Below, in pieces: positions 1-12,161 of a stretch of DNA of 64,000 nt (its first letter is position 1; every line of letters starts with the position of its first letter). The position numbers and the translations under genes are program-made. Location of the stretch: assembly GCA_948099385.1 (NCBI GenBank), contig CANUEZ040000191.1, positions 2,976,001-3,040,000 on the forward strand, written 5' to 3'. The notes under the pieces are model-generated. The model was given only the letters and a program-made list of their open reading frames with translations, made no database searches and had not been told where the DNA came from. The stretch comes from Fasciola hepatica (lineage: Eukaryota; Platyhelminthes; Trematoda; Plagiorchiida; Fasciolidae).

Positions 1-370
1 CGTGTGGGCTCTGTCCATGTGCAATGCTCATGATTCCCTTAGCGGATCAAACAGCTGTACAGTGCTTCCATCATTTTCAATGGTCAGTTCAGTGTTCAAG
101 CTGCATGGAGAATCATATTATACAAATCTACTCTGCTACTGCTCTATTGCATTGTATGAGCAATCTGTGTGGGGATTGTTCATAAGGGAATGCCTTGGTT
201 TTACTCAGGCCCATAAATAGAGAAGTGATGGAACATAGGATTGGATCGGTGTGCGAGAATTTGGTTGTTACCGTTCAAAGCGAAAGCGAAAGCCGAAGGC
301 AATTTGGGGATTGTGCTATATCATGTAGTGTATATGTTGAACAAAGCGATGAGACCCATATCGGATATCC
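1..370 (+). repeat. Partial monomer at left edge
   Basis: The window opens inside the conserved core (CGTGTGGGCTCTG) and this monomer runs to the junction at 371. It is the long-form allele (GGGG before ATTGTTC). It has two private-looking changes in the variable tail: GAAGGCAATTTGGG instead of GAAGCCAATTTGGG near 295, and AAAGCGATGAGACC near 343. It ends CGGATATCC, a junction variant seen elsewhere only before the monomers at 5465, 10128, 11401 and 34312. The array clearly continues to the left of the window. Confidence 0.9.
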
Positions 371-3300
371 TTGTGATTTGGGTGTTTGACTGACATTCGT
401 TCACCCCAACCCTTGTTCGTGTCCCCGTGTGGGCTCTGTCCATGTGCAATGCTCATGATTCCCTTAGCGGATCAAACAGCTGTACAGTGCTCCCATCATT
501 TTCAATGGTCAGTTCAGTGTTCAAGCTGCATAGAGAATCATATTATACAAATCTACTCTGCTACTGCTCTATTGCATTGTCTGAGCAATCTGTGTGGATT
601 GTTCATAAGGGAATGCCTTGGTTTTACTTAGGCCCATAAATAGAGAAGTGATGGAACATAGGATTGGATCGGTGTGCGAGAATTTGGTTGTTACCGTTCA
701 AAGCGAAAGCGAAATCCGAAGCCAGTTTGGGGAGTGCGCTATATCATGTATTGTATATGTTGAACAAATCGTTGAGACCCATATCGGATAGGCTTGTGGT
801 TTGGGTGTTCGACTGACATTCGTTCACCCCAACCCTTGTTCGTGTCCCCGTGTGGGCTCTGTCCATGTGCAATGCTCATGATTCCCTTAGCGGATCAAAC
901 AGCTGTACAGTGCTTCCATCATTTTCAATGGTCAGTTCAGTGTTCAAGCTGCATGGAGAATCATATTATACAAATCTACTCTGCTACTGCTCAATTGTAT
1001 TGTATGAGCAATCTGTGTGGGGATTGTTCATAAGGGAATGCCTTGGTTTTACTCAGGCCCATAAATAGAGAAGTGATGGAACATAGGATTGGATCGGTGC
1101 GCGAGAATTTGGTTGTTACCATTCAAAGCGAAAGCAAAAGCCGAATCCAATTTGGGGATTGTGCTATATCATGTATTGTATATGTTGAACAAATCGTTGA
1201 GACCCATATCGGATAGGCTTGTGGTTTGGGTGTTCGACTGACATTCGTTCACCCCAACCCTTGTTCGTGTCCCCGTGTGGGCTCTGTCCATGTGCAATGC
1301 TCATGATTCCCTTAGCGGATCAAACAGCTGTCCAGTGCTCCCATCATTTTCAATGGTCAGTTCAGTGTTCAAGCTGCATAGAGAATCATATTATACAAAT
1401 CTACTCTGCTACTGCTCTATTGCATTGTATGAGCAATCTGTGTGTGGATTGTTCATAAGGGAACGCCTTGGTTTTACTTAGGCCCATAAATAGAGAAGTG
1501 ATGATTTATACGATTGGATCGGTGTGCGAGAATTTGGTTGTTACCGTTCAAAGCGAAAGCGAAAGCCGAAGCCAATTTGGGGATTGTGCTATATCATGTA
1601 GTGTATATGTTGAACAAATCGTTGAGACCCATATCGAATAGGCTTGTGGTTTGGGTGTTCGACTGACATTCGTTCACCCCAACCCTTGTTCGTGTCCCCG
1701 TGTGGGCTCTGTCCATGTGCAATGCTCATGATTCCCTTAGCGGATCAAACAGCTGTACAGTGCTTCCATCATTTTCAATGGTCAGTTCAGTGTTCAAGCT
1801 GCATGGAGAATCATATTATACAAATCTACTCTGCTACTGCTCTATTGCATTGTATGAGCAATCTGTGTGGGGATTGTTCATAAGGGAATGCCTTGGTTTT
1901 ACTCAGGCCCATAAATAGAGAAGTGATGGAACAAAGGATTGGATCGGTGTGCGAGAATTTGGTTCTCACCGTAAAAAGCCAAAGCGAAAGCCGAAGCCAA
2001 TTCGGGGATTGTGCTATATCATGTATTGTATATGTTGAACAAATCGTTGAGACCCATATCGGATAGGCTTGTGGTTTGGGTGTTCGACTGACATTCGTTC
2101 ACCCCAACCCTTGTTCGTGTCCCCGTGTGGGCTCTGTCCATGTGCAATGCTCATGATTCCCTTAGCGGATCAAACAGCTGTACAGTGCTTCCATCATTTT
2201 CAATGGTCAGTTCAGTGTTCAAGCTGCATAGAGAATCATATTATACAAATCTACTCTGCTACTGCTCTATTGCATTGTATGAGCAATCTGTGTGGGGATT
2301 GTTCATAAGGGAATGCCTTGGTTTTACTCAGGCCCATAAATAGAGAAGTGATGGAACATAGGATTGGATCGGTGTGCGAGAAATTGGTTCTCACCGTTCA
2401 AAGCGAAAGCGAAAGCCGAAGCCAATTTGGTGATTGTGCTATATCATGTATCGTACATGTTGAACAAATCGTTCAGAGCCATATCGGATAGCCTTGTGGT
2501 TTGGGTGTTCGACTGACATTCGTTCACCCCAACCCTTGTTCGTGTCCCCGTGTGGGCTCTGTCCATGTGCAATGCTCATGCATCCCTTAGCGGATCAAAC
2601 AGCTGTACAGTGCTTCCATCATTTTCAATGGTCAGTTCAGTGTTCAAGCTGCATAGAGAATCATATTATACAAATCTACTCTGCTACTGCTCTATTGCAT
2701 TGTCTGAGCAATCTGTGTGGATTGTTCATAAGGGAATGCCTTGGTTTTACTCAGGCCCATAAATATAGAAGTGATGGAACATAGGATTGGATCGGTGTGC
2801 GAGAATTTGGTTGTTACCGTTCAAAGCGAAAGCGAAATCCGAAGCCAGTTTGGGGAGTGCGCTATATCATGTATTGTATATGTTGAACAAATCGTTGAGA
2901 CCCATATCGGATTGCCTTGTGGTTTGGGTGTTCGACTGACATTCGTTCACCCCAACCCTTGTTCGTGTCCCCGTGTGGGCTCTGTCCATGTGCAATGCTC
3001 ATGATTCCCTTAGCGGATCAAACAGCTGTACAGTGCTTCCATCATTTTCAATGGTCAGTTCAGTGTTCAAGCTGCATGGAGAATCATATTATACAAATCT
3101 ACTCTGCTACTGCTCAATTGTATTGTATGAGCAATCTGTGTGGGGATTGTTCATAAGGGAATGCCTTGGTTTTACTTAGGCCCATAAATAGAGAAGTGAT
3201 GGAACATAGGATTGGATCGGTGTGCGAGAATTTGGTTGTTACCATTCAAAGCGAAAGCGAAAGCCGAAGCCAATTTGGGGATTGTGCTATATCATGTATT

Positions 3301-3766
3301 GTATATGTTGAACAAATCGTTGAGACCCATATCGGATAGGCTTGTGGTTTGGGTGTTCGACTGACATTCGTTCACCCCAACCCTTGTTCGTGTCCCCGTG
3401 TGGGCTCTGTCCATGTGCAATGCTCATGATTCCCTTAGCGGATCAAACAGCTGTACAGTGCTTCCATCATTTTCAATGGTCAGTTCAGTGTTCAAGCTGC
3501 ATGGAGAATCATATTATACAAATCTACTCTGCTACTGCTCTATTGCATTGTATGAGCAATCTGTGTGGGGATTGTTCATAAGGGAATGCCTTGGTTTTAC
3601 TCAGGCCCATAAATAGAGAAGTGATGGAACATAGGATTGGATCGGTGTGCGAGAATTTGGTTGTTACCGTTCAAAGCGAAAGCGAAATCCGAAGCCAATT
3701 TGGGGATTGTGCTATATCATGTAGTGTATATGTTGAACGAAGCGTTGAGACCCATATCGGATAGCC
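371..3766 (+). repeat. Eight monomers with a pentamer (2,123-bp) duplication register
   Basis: Monomer starts: 371, 794, 1219, 1644, 2069, 2494, 2917, 3342. The pair 371/794 matches 2494/2917 at an offset of 2,123 bp. Shared uncommon variants include GTCTGAGCAATC with the short GG allele (about 580 and 2703), GCCAGTTTGGGGAGTGCG (about 721 and 2844), CAATTGTATTG (about 992 and 3115) and TTACCATTC (about 1116 and 3239). The copies differ at several sites, including the TCCCATC/TTCCATC variant and the junction at 790 versus 2913, so the event is not recent. Monomer 1219 has a private substitution cluster near 1504–1511 and lacks the TGTACA site (CTGTCCAG near 1330). Confidence 0.8.
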
Positions 3767-5464
3767 TTGTGATTTGGGTGTTTGACTGACATTCGTTCAC
3801 CCCAACCCTTGTTCGTGTCCCCGTATGGCCTCTGTCCATGTGCAATGCTCATGATTCCCTTAGCGGATCAAACAGCTGTACAGTGCTTCCATCATTTTCA
3901 ATGGTCAGTTCAGTGTTCAAGCTGCATGGAGAATCATATTATACAAATCTACTCTGCTACTGCTCTATTGCATTGTATGAGTTATCTGTGTGGATTGTTC
4001 ATAAGGGAATGCCTTGGTTTTACTCAGGCCCATAAATATAGAAGTGATGGAACATAGGATTGGATCGGTGTGCGAGAATTTGGTTGTTACCGTTCAAAGC
4101 GAAAGCGAAAGCCGAAGCCAATTTGGGGATTGTGCTATATCATGTAGTGTATATGTTGAACAAAGCGTTCAGACCCATATCGGATAGGCTTGTGGTTTGG
4201 GTGTTCGACTGACATTCGTTCACCCCAACCCTTGTTCGTGTCCCCGTGTGGGCTCTGTCCATGTGCAATGCTCATGATTCCCTTAGCGGATCAAACAGCT
4301 GTACAGTGCTCCCATCATTTTCAATGGTCAGTTCAGTGTTCAAGCTGCATGGAGAATCATATTATACAAATCTACTCTGCTACTGCTCTATTGCATTGTA
4401 TGAGCAATCTGTGTGGGGATTGTTCATAAGGGAATGCCTTGGTTTTACTCAGGCCCATAAATAGAGAAGTGATGGAACATAGGATTGGATCGGTGTGCGA
4501 GAATTTGGTTGTTACCGTTCAAAGCGAAAGCGAAATCCGAAGCCAATTTGGGGATTGTGCTATATCATGTAGTGTATATGTTGAACGAAGCGTTCAGACC
4601 CATATCGGATAGGCTTGTGGTTTGGGTGTTTGACTGACATTCGTTCACCCCAACCCTTGTTCGTGTCCCCGTATGGCCTCTGTCCATGTGCAATGCTCAT
4701 GATTCCCTTAGCGGATCAAACAGCTGTACAGTGCTTCCATCATTTTCAATGGTCAGTTCAGTGTTCAAGCTGCATGGAGAATCATATTATACAAATCTAC
4801 TCTGCTACTGCTCTATTGCATTGTATGAGTTATCTGTGTGGGGATTGTTCATAAGGGAATGCCTTGGTTTTACTCAGGCCCATAAATATAGAAGTGATGG
4901 AACATAGGATTGGATCGGTGTGCGAGAATTTGGTTGTTACCGTTCAAAGCGAAAGCGAAAGCCGAAGCCAATTTGGGGATTGTGCTATATCATGTAGTGT
5001 ATATGTTGAACAAAGCGTTCAGACCCATATCGGATAGGCTTGTGGTTTGGGTGTTCGACTGACATTCGTTCACCCCAACCCTTGTTCGTGTCCCCGTGTG
5101 GGCTCTGTCCATGTGCAATGCTCATGATTCCCTTAGCGGATCAAACAGCTGTACAGTGCTTCCATCATTTTCAATGGTCAGTTCAGTGTTCAAGCTGCAT
5201 GGAGAATCATATTATACAAATCTACTCTGCTACTGCTCTATTGCATTGTATGAGCAATCTGTGTGTGGATTGTTCATAAGGGAATGCCTTGGTTTTACTC
5301 AGGCCCATAAATAGAGAAGTGATGGAACATAGGATTGGATCGGTGTGCGAGAATTTGGTTGTTACCGTTCAAAGCGAAAGCGAAAGCCGAATCCAATTTG
5401 GGGATTGTGTTATATCATGTATTGTATATGTTGAACAAAGCTTTGAGACTCATATCGGATATCC
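3767..5464 (+). repeat. Four monomers forming a dimer-like duplication (848/850-bp offset)
   Basis: Monomer starts: 3767, 4190, 4615, 5040. Monomers 3767 and 4615 share three uncommon variants: CCGTATGGCCTCTG (near 3822 and 4669), GAGTTATCTGTG (near 3979 and 4827) and CATAAATATAGAAG (near 4031 and 4881). Their following monomers, 4190 and 5040, share the tail CAAAGCGTTCAGACC and junction CGGATAGGC. The offset changes from 848 to 850 bp because 3767 carries the short GG allele and 4615 the long one. This looks like duplication of a two-monomer unit followed by slippage or conversion at the length-polymorphic site. Confidence 0.75.
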
Positions 5465-8400
5465 TTGTGATTTGGGTGTTTGACTGACATTCGTTCACCC
5501 CAACCCTTGTTCGTGTCCCCGTATGGGCTCTGTCCATGTGCAATGCTCATGATTCCCTTAGCGGATCAAACAGCTGTACAGTGCTTCCATCATTTTCAAT
5601 GGTCAGTTCAGTGTTCAAGCTGCATGGAGAATCATATTATACAAATCTACTCTGCTACTGCTCTATTGCATTGTATGAGTAATCTGTGTGCATTGTTCAT
5701 AAGGGAATGCCTTGGTTTTACTCAGGCCCATAAATAGAGAAGTGATGGAACATAGGATTGGATCGGTGTGCGAGAATTTGGTTGTTACCGTTCAAAGCGA
5801 AAGCGAAAGCCGAAGCCAATTTGGGGATTGTGCTATATCATGTATCGTACATGTTGAACAAATCGTTCAGAGCCATATCGGATAGCCTTGTGGTTTGGGT
5901 GTTCGACTGACATTCGTTCACCCCAAACCTTGTTCGTGTCCCCGTGTGGGCTCTGTCCATGTGCAATGCTCATGCATCCCTTAGCGGATCAAACAGCTGT
6001 ACAGTGCTTCCATCATTTTCAATGGTCAGTTCAGTGTTCAAGCTGCATGGAGAATCATATTATACAAATCTACTCTGCTACTGCTCAATTGCATTGTATG
6101 AGCAATCTGTGTGGGGATTGTTCATAAGGGAATGCCTTGGTTTTACTCAGGCCCATAAATAGAGAAGTGATGGAACATAGGATTGGATCGGTGTGCGAGA
6201 ATTTGGTTGTTACCGTTCAAAGCGAAAGCGAAAGCCGAAGCCAATTTGGGGATTGTGCTATATCATGTAGTGTATATGTTGAACAAAGCTTTGAGACCCA
6301 TATCGGATAGGCTTGTGGTTTGGGTGTTCGACTGACATTCGTTCACCCCAACCCTTGTTCGTGTCCCCGTGTGGGCTCTGTCCATGTGCAATGCTCATGA
6401 TTCCCTTAGCGGATCAAACAGCTGTACAGTGCTTCCATCATTTTCAATGGTCAGTTCAGTGTTCAAGCTGCATGGAGAATCATATTATACAAATCTACTC
6501 TGCTACTGCTCTATTGCATTGTATGAGCAATCTGTGTGGGGATTGTTCATAAGGGAATGCCTTGGTTTTACTCAGGCCCATAAATAGAGAAGTGATGGAA
6601 CATAGGATTGGATCGGTGTGCGAGAATTTGGTTGTTACCGTTCAAAGCGAAAGCGAAATCCGAAGCCAATTTGGGGATTGTGCTATATCATGTATTGTAT
6701 ATGTTGAACGAAGCGTTGAGACCCATATCGGATAGCCTTGTGATTTGGGTGTTTGACTGACATTCGTTCACCCCAACCCTTGTTCGTGTCCCCGTATGGG
6801 CTCTGTCCATGTGCAATGCTCATGATTCCCTTAGCGGATCAAACAGCTGTACAGTGCTCCCATCATTTTCAATGGTCAGTTCAGTGTTCAAGCTGCATAG
6901 AGAATCATATTATACAAATCTACTCTGCTACTGCTCTATTGCATTGTATGAGCGATCTGTGTGGATTGTTCATAAGGGAATGCCTTGGTTTTACTCAGGC
7001 CCATAAATAGAGAAGTGATGGAACATAGGATTGGATCGGTGTGCGAGAATTTGGTTGTTACCGTTCAAAGCGAAAGCGAAATCCGAAGCCAATTCGGGGA
7101 TTGTGCTATATCATGTAGTGTATATGTTGAACAAAGCGTTGCGACCCATATCGGATAGCCTTGTGGTTTGGGTGTTCGACTGACATTCGTTCACCCCAAC
7201 CCTTGTTCGTGTCCCCGTGTGGGCTCTGTCCATGTGCAATGCTCATGATTCCCTTAGCGGATCAAACAGCTGTACAGTGCTTCCATCATTTTCAATGGTC
7301 AGTTCAGTGTTCAAGCTGCATGGAGAATCATATTATACAAATCTACTCTGCTACTGCTCTATTGCATTGTATGAGTAATCTGTGTGGATTGTTCATAAGG
7401 GAATGCCTTGGTTTTACTCAGGCCCATAAATAGAGAAGTGATGGAACATAGGATTGGATCGGTGTGCGAGAATTTGGTTGTTACCGTTCAAAGCGAAAGC
7501 GAAAGCCGAAGCCAATTTGGGGATTGTGCTATATCATGTATCGTACATGTTGAACAAATCGTTCAGAGCCATATCGGATAGCCTTGTGGTTTGGGTGTTC
7601 GACTGACATTCGTTCACCCCAAACCTTGTTCGTGTCCCCGTGTGGGCTCTGTCCATGTGCAATGCTCATGCATCCCTTAGCGGATCAAACAGCTGTACAG
7701 TGCTTCCATCATTTTCAATGGTCAGTTCAGTGTTCAAGCTGCATGGAGAATCATATTATACAAATCTACTCTGCTACTGCTCAATTGCATTGTATGAGCA
7801 ATCTGTGTGGGGATTGTTCATAAGGGAATGCCTTGGTTTTACTCAGGCCCATAAATAGAGAAGTGATGGAACATAGGATTGGATCGGTGTGCGAGAATTT
7901 GGTTGTTACCGTTCAAAGCGAAAGCGAAAGCCGAAGCCAATTTGGGGATTGTGCTATATCATGTAGTGTATATGTTGAACAAAGCTTTGAGACCCATATC
8001 GGATAGGCTTGTGGTTTGGGTGTTCGACTGACATTCGTTCACCCCAACCCTTGTTCGTGTCCCCGTGTGGGCTCTGTCCATGTGCAATGCTCATGATTCC
8101 CTTAGCGGATCAAACAGCTGTACAGTGCTTCCATCATTTTCAATGGTCAGTTCAGTGTTCAAGCTGCATGGAGAATCATATTATACAAATCTACTCTGCT
8201 ACTGCTCTATTGCATTGTATGAGCAATCTGTGTGGGGATTGTTCATAAGGGAATGCCTTGGTTTTACTCAGGCCCATAAATAGAGAAGTGATGGAACATA
8301 GGATTGGATCGGTGTGCGAGAATTTGGTTGTTACCGTTCAAAGCGAAAGCGAAATCCGAAGCCAATTTGGGGATTGTGCTATATCATGTATTGTATATGT

Positions 8401-9479
8401 TGAACGAAGCGTTGAGACCCATATGGGATAGCCTTGTGATTTGGGTGTTTGACTGACATTCGTTCACCCCAACCCTTGTTCGTGTCCCCGTGTGGGCTCT
8501 GTCCATGTGCAATGCTCATGATTCCCTTAGCGGATCAAACAGCTGTACAGTGCTCCCATCATTTTCAATGGTCAGTTCAGTGTTCAAGCTGCATAGAGAA
8601 TCATATTATACAAATCTACTCTGCTACTGCTCTATTGCATTGTATGAGCGATCTGTGTGGATTGTTCATAAGGGAATGCCTTGGTTTTACTCAGGCCCAT
8701 AAATAGAGAAGTGATGGAACATAGGATTGGATCGGTGTGCGAGAATTTGGTTGTTACCGTTCAAAGCGAAAGCGAAATCCGAAGCCAATTCGGGGATTGT
8801 GCTATATCATGTAGTGTATATGTTGAACAAAGCGTTGCGACCCATATCGGATAGCCTTGTGGTTTGGGTGTTCGACTGACATTCGTTCACCCCAACCCTT
8901 GTTCGTGTCCCCGTGTGGGCTCTGTCCATGTGCAATGCTCATGATTCCCTTAGCGGATCAAACAGCTGTACAGTGCTTCCATCATTTTCAATGGTCAGTT
9001 CAGTGTTCAAGCTGCATGGAGAATCATATTATACAAATCTACTCTGCTACTGCTCTATTGCATTGTATGAGTAATCTGTGTGGATTGTTCATAAGGGAAT
9101 GCCTTGGTTTTACTCAGGCCCATAAATAGAGAAGTGATGGAACATAGGATTGGATCGGTGTGCGAGAATTTGGTTGTTACCGTTCAAAGCGAAAGCGAAA
9201 GCCGAAGCCAATTCGGGGGTTGTGCTATATCATGTATCGTACATGTTGAACAAATCGTTCAGAGCCATATCGGATAGCCTTGTGGTTTGGGTGTTCGACT
9301 GACATTCGTTCACCCCAACCCTTGTTCGTGTCCCCGTGTGGGCTCTGTCCATGTGCAATGCTCATGATTCCCTTAGCGGATCAAACAGCTGTACAGTGCT
9401 TCCATCATTTTCAATGGTCAGTTCAGTGTTCAAGCTGCATGGAGAATCATATTATACAAATCTACTCTGCTACTGCTCT
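5465..9479 (+). repeat. Tetramer HOR, 1,696-bp tandem duplication
   Basis: Monomer starts: 5465, 5888, 6313, 6738, 7161, 7584, 8009, 8434, 8857, 9280. The stretch 5692–7515 repeats at 7388–9211, offset 1,696 bp (425+425+423+423). Reading both copies, I notice only two substitutions (6729 C versus 8425 G; 6796 A versus 8492 G). Shared rare markers include CACCCCAAACCTTG with CTCATGCATCCC (monomers 5888 and 7584), the AAAGCTTTGAG tail (a HindIII site), GAGCGATCTG (near 6951 and 8647) and GTTGCGACCC. The near-identity of a 1.8-kb unit marks this as one of the youngest amplifications in the window. Monomer 9280 begins a third unit but has lost the diagnostic AAACC and GCATCCC variants. Confidence 0.88.
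5839..5853. other. Hyphenated palindrome, perfect 6-bp arms with 3-nt spacer (CATGTA TCG TACATG)
   Basis: Perfect arms occur here and at 2445–2459, 7535–7549, 9231–9245, 10504–10518, 11777–11791, 14324–14338, 15597–15611, 17295–17309 and 18989–19003. Elsewhere the same site reads CATGTA-(GTG or TTG)-TATATG, where five of six positions pair and the sixth would be a G·U wobble in RNA. The perfect form is always linked to a distal CAAATCGTTCAGAGCC tract, so it is a haplotype and not scattered mutation. A protein-binding or RNA-hairpin role is possible but unsupported; arms this short are common by chance. Confidence 0.6.
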
Positions 9480-12161
9480 ATTGCATTGTATGAGCAATCT
9501 GTGTGGGGATTGTTCATAAGGGAATGCCTTGGTTTTACTCAGGCCCATAAATAGAGAAGTGATGGAACATAGGATTGGATCGGTGTGCGAGAATTTGGTT
9601 GTTACCGTTCAAAGCGAAAGCGAAAGCCGAAGCCAATTCGGGGATTGTGCTATATCATGTATTGTATATGTTGAACAAAGCTTTGAGACCCATATCGGAT
9701 AGCCTTATCGTTTGGGTGTTCGACTGACATTCGTTCACCCCAACCCTTGTTCGTGTCCCCGTGTGGGCTCTGTCCATGTGCAATGCTCATGATTCCCTTA
9801 GCGGATCAAACAGCTGTACAGTGCTTCCATCATTTTCAATGGTCAGTTCAGTGTTCAAGCTGCATGGAGAATCATATTATACAAATCTACTCTGCTACTG
9901 CTCTATTGCATTGTATGAGTAATCTGTGTGCATTGTTCATAAGGGAATGCCTTGGTTTTACTCAGGCCCATAAATAGAGAAGTGATGGAACATAGGATTG
10001 GATCGGTGTGCGAGAATTTGGTTGTTACCGTTCAGAGCGAAAGCGAAATCCGAAGCCAATTTGGGGATTGTGCTATATCATGTATTGTATATGTTGAACG
10101 AAGCGTTGAGACCCATATCGGATATCCTTGTGATTTGGGTGTTCGACTGACATTCGTTCACCCCAACCCTTGTTCGTGTCCCCGTATGGGCTCTGTCCAT
10201 GTTCAATGCTCATGATTCCCTTAGCGGATCAAACAGCTGTACAGTGCTTCCATCATTTTCAATGGTCAGTTCAGTGTTCAAGCTGCATGGAGAATCATAT
10301 TATACAAATCTACTCTGCTACTGCTCAATTGCATTGTCTGAGCAATCTGTGTGGGGATTGTTCATAAGGGAATGCCTTGGTTTTACTTAGGCCCATAAAT
10401 AGAGAAGTGATGGAACATAGGATTGGATCGGTGTGCGAGAATTTGGTTGTTACCGTTCAAAGCGAAAGCGAAAGCCGAAGCCAATTTGGGGATTGTGCTA
10501 TATCATGTATCGTACATGTTGAACAAATCGTTCAGAGCCATATCGGATAGCCTTGTGGTTTGGGTGTTCGACTGACATTCGTTCACCCCAACCCTTGTTC
10601 GTGTCCCCGTGTGGGCTCTGTCCATGTGCAATGCTCATGATTCCCTTAGCGGATCAAACAGCTGTACAGTGCTTCCATCATTTTCAATGGTCAGTTCAGT
10701 GTTCAAGCTGCATGGAGAATCATATTATACAAATCTACTCTGCTACTGCTCAATTGCATTGTATGAGCAATCTGTGTGGGGATTGTTCATAAGGGAATGC
10801 CTTGGTTTTACTCAGGCCCATAAATAGAGAAGTGATGGAACATAGGATTGGATCGGTGTGCGAGAATTTGGTTGTTACCGTTCAAAGCGAAAGCGAAAGC
10901 CGAAGCCAATTCGGGGATTGTGCTATATCATGTATTGTATATGTTGAACAAAGCTTTGAGACCCATATCGGATAGCCTTATCGTTTGGGTGTTCGACTGA
11001 CATTCGTTCACCCCAACCCTTGTTCGTGTCCCCGTGTGGGCTCTGTCCATGTGCAATGCTCATGATTCCCTTAGCGGATCAAACAGCTGTACAGTGCTTC
11101 CATCATTTTCAATGGTCAGTTCAGTGTTCAAGCTGCATGGAGAATCATATTATACAAATCTACTCTGCTACTGCTCTATTGCATTGTATGAGTAATCTGT
11201 GTGCATTGTTCATAAGGGAATGCCTTGGTTTTACTCAGGCCCATAAATAGAGAAGTGATGGAACATAGGATTGGATCGGTGTGCGAGAATTTGGTTGTTA
11301 CCGTTCAGAGCGAAAGCGAAATCCGAAGCCAATTTGGGGATTGTGCTATATCATGTATTGTATATGTTGAACGAAGCGTTGAGACCCATATCGGATATCC
11401 TTGTGATTTGGGTGTTCGACTGACATTCGTTCACCCCAACCCTTGTTCGTGTCCCCGTATGGGCTCTGTCCATGTTCAATGCTCATGATTCCCTTAGCGG
11501 ATCAAACAGCTGTACAGTGCTTCCATCATTTTCAATGGTCAGTTCAGTGTTCAAGCTGCATGGAGAATCATATTATACAAATCTACTCTGCTACTGCTCA
11601 ATTGCATTGTCTGAGCAATCTGTGTGGGGATTGTTCATAAGGGAATGCCTTGGTTTTACTTAGGCCCATAAATAGAGAAGTGATGGAACATAGGATTGGA
11701 TCGGTGTGCGAGAATTTGGTTGTTACCGTTCAAAGCGAAAGCGAAAGCCGAAGCCAATTTGGGGATTGTGCTATATCATGTATCGTACATGTTGAACAAA
11801 TCGTTCAGAGCCATATCGGATAGCCTTGTGGTTTGGGTGTTCGACTGACATTCGTTCACCCCAACCCTTGTTCGTGTCCCCGTGTGGGCTCTGTCCATGT
11901 GCAATGCTCATGATTCCCTTAGCGGATCAAACAGCTGTACAGTGCTTCCATCATTTTCAATGGTCAGTTCAGTGTTCAAGCTGCATGGAGAATCATATTA
12001 TACAAATCTACTCTGCTACTGCTCAATTGCATTGTATGAGCAATCTGTGTGGGGATTGTTCATAAGGGAATGCCTTGGTTTTACTCAGGCCCATAAATAG
12101 AGAAGTGATGGAACATAGGATTGGATCGGTGTGCGAGAATTTGGTTGTTACCGTTCAAAGC
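9480..12161 (+). repeat. Trimer HOR, 1,273-bp tandem duplication with no differences noticed
   Basis: Monomer starts inside: 9705, 10128, 10553, 10978, 11401, 11826. The segment 9480–10888 repeats as 10753–12161 (offset 1,273 = 425+425+423), and I find no base difference over about 1.4 kb. Diagnostic shared variants are AGCCTTATCGTTTGGG (9702 and 10975), TTCAGAGCGAAAG (10031 and 11304), GTTCAATGCTC (10201 and 11474) and CATTGTCTGAGC with CAATTG. The left boundary is the T/A difference at 9479 versus 10752; the right boundary is G/A at 10889 versus 12162. Either this is a very recent exchange or an assembly duplication. Confidence 0.9.

Noticed and set aside
794..1033. Recurrent Cys-rich open frames of about 65–130 codons in nearly every monomer on the + strand
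   Set aside because: They start mostly at non-ATG codons and recur in two overlapping frames of the same DNA. They end at or soon after the monomer junction region, and tolerate the 2-bp indel and frame-changing single-base indels. I see no third-codon-position bias in the differences and no recognisable domain. They are satellite sequence, not genes.
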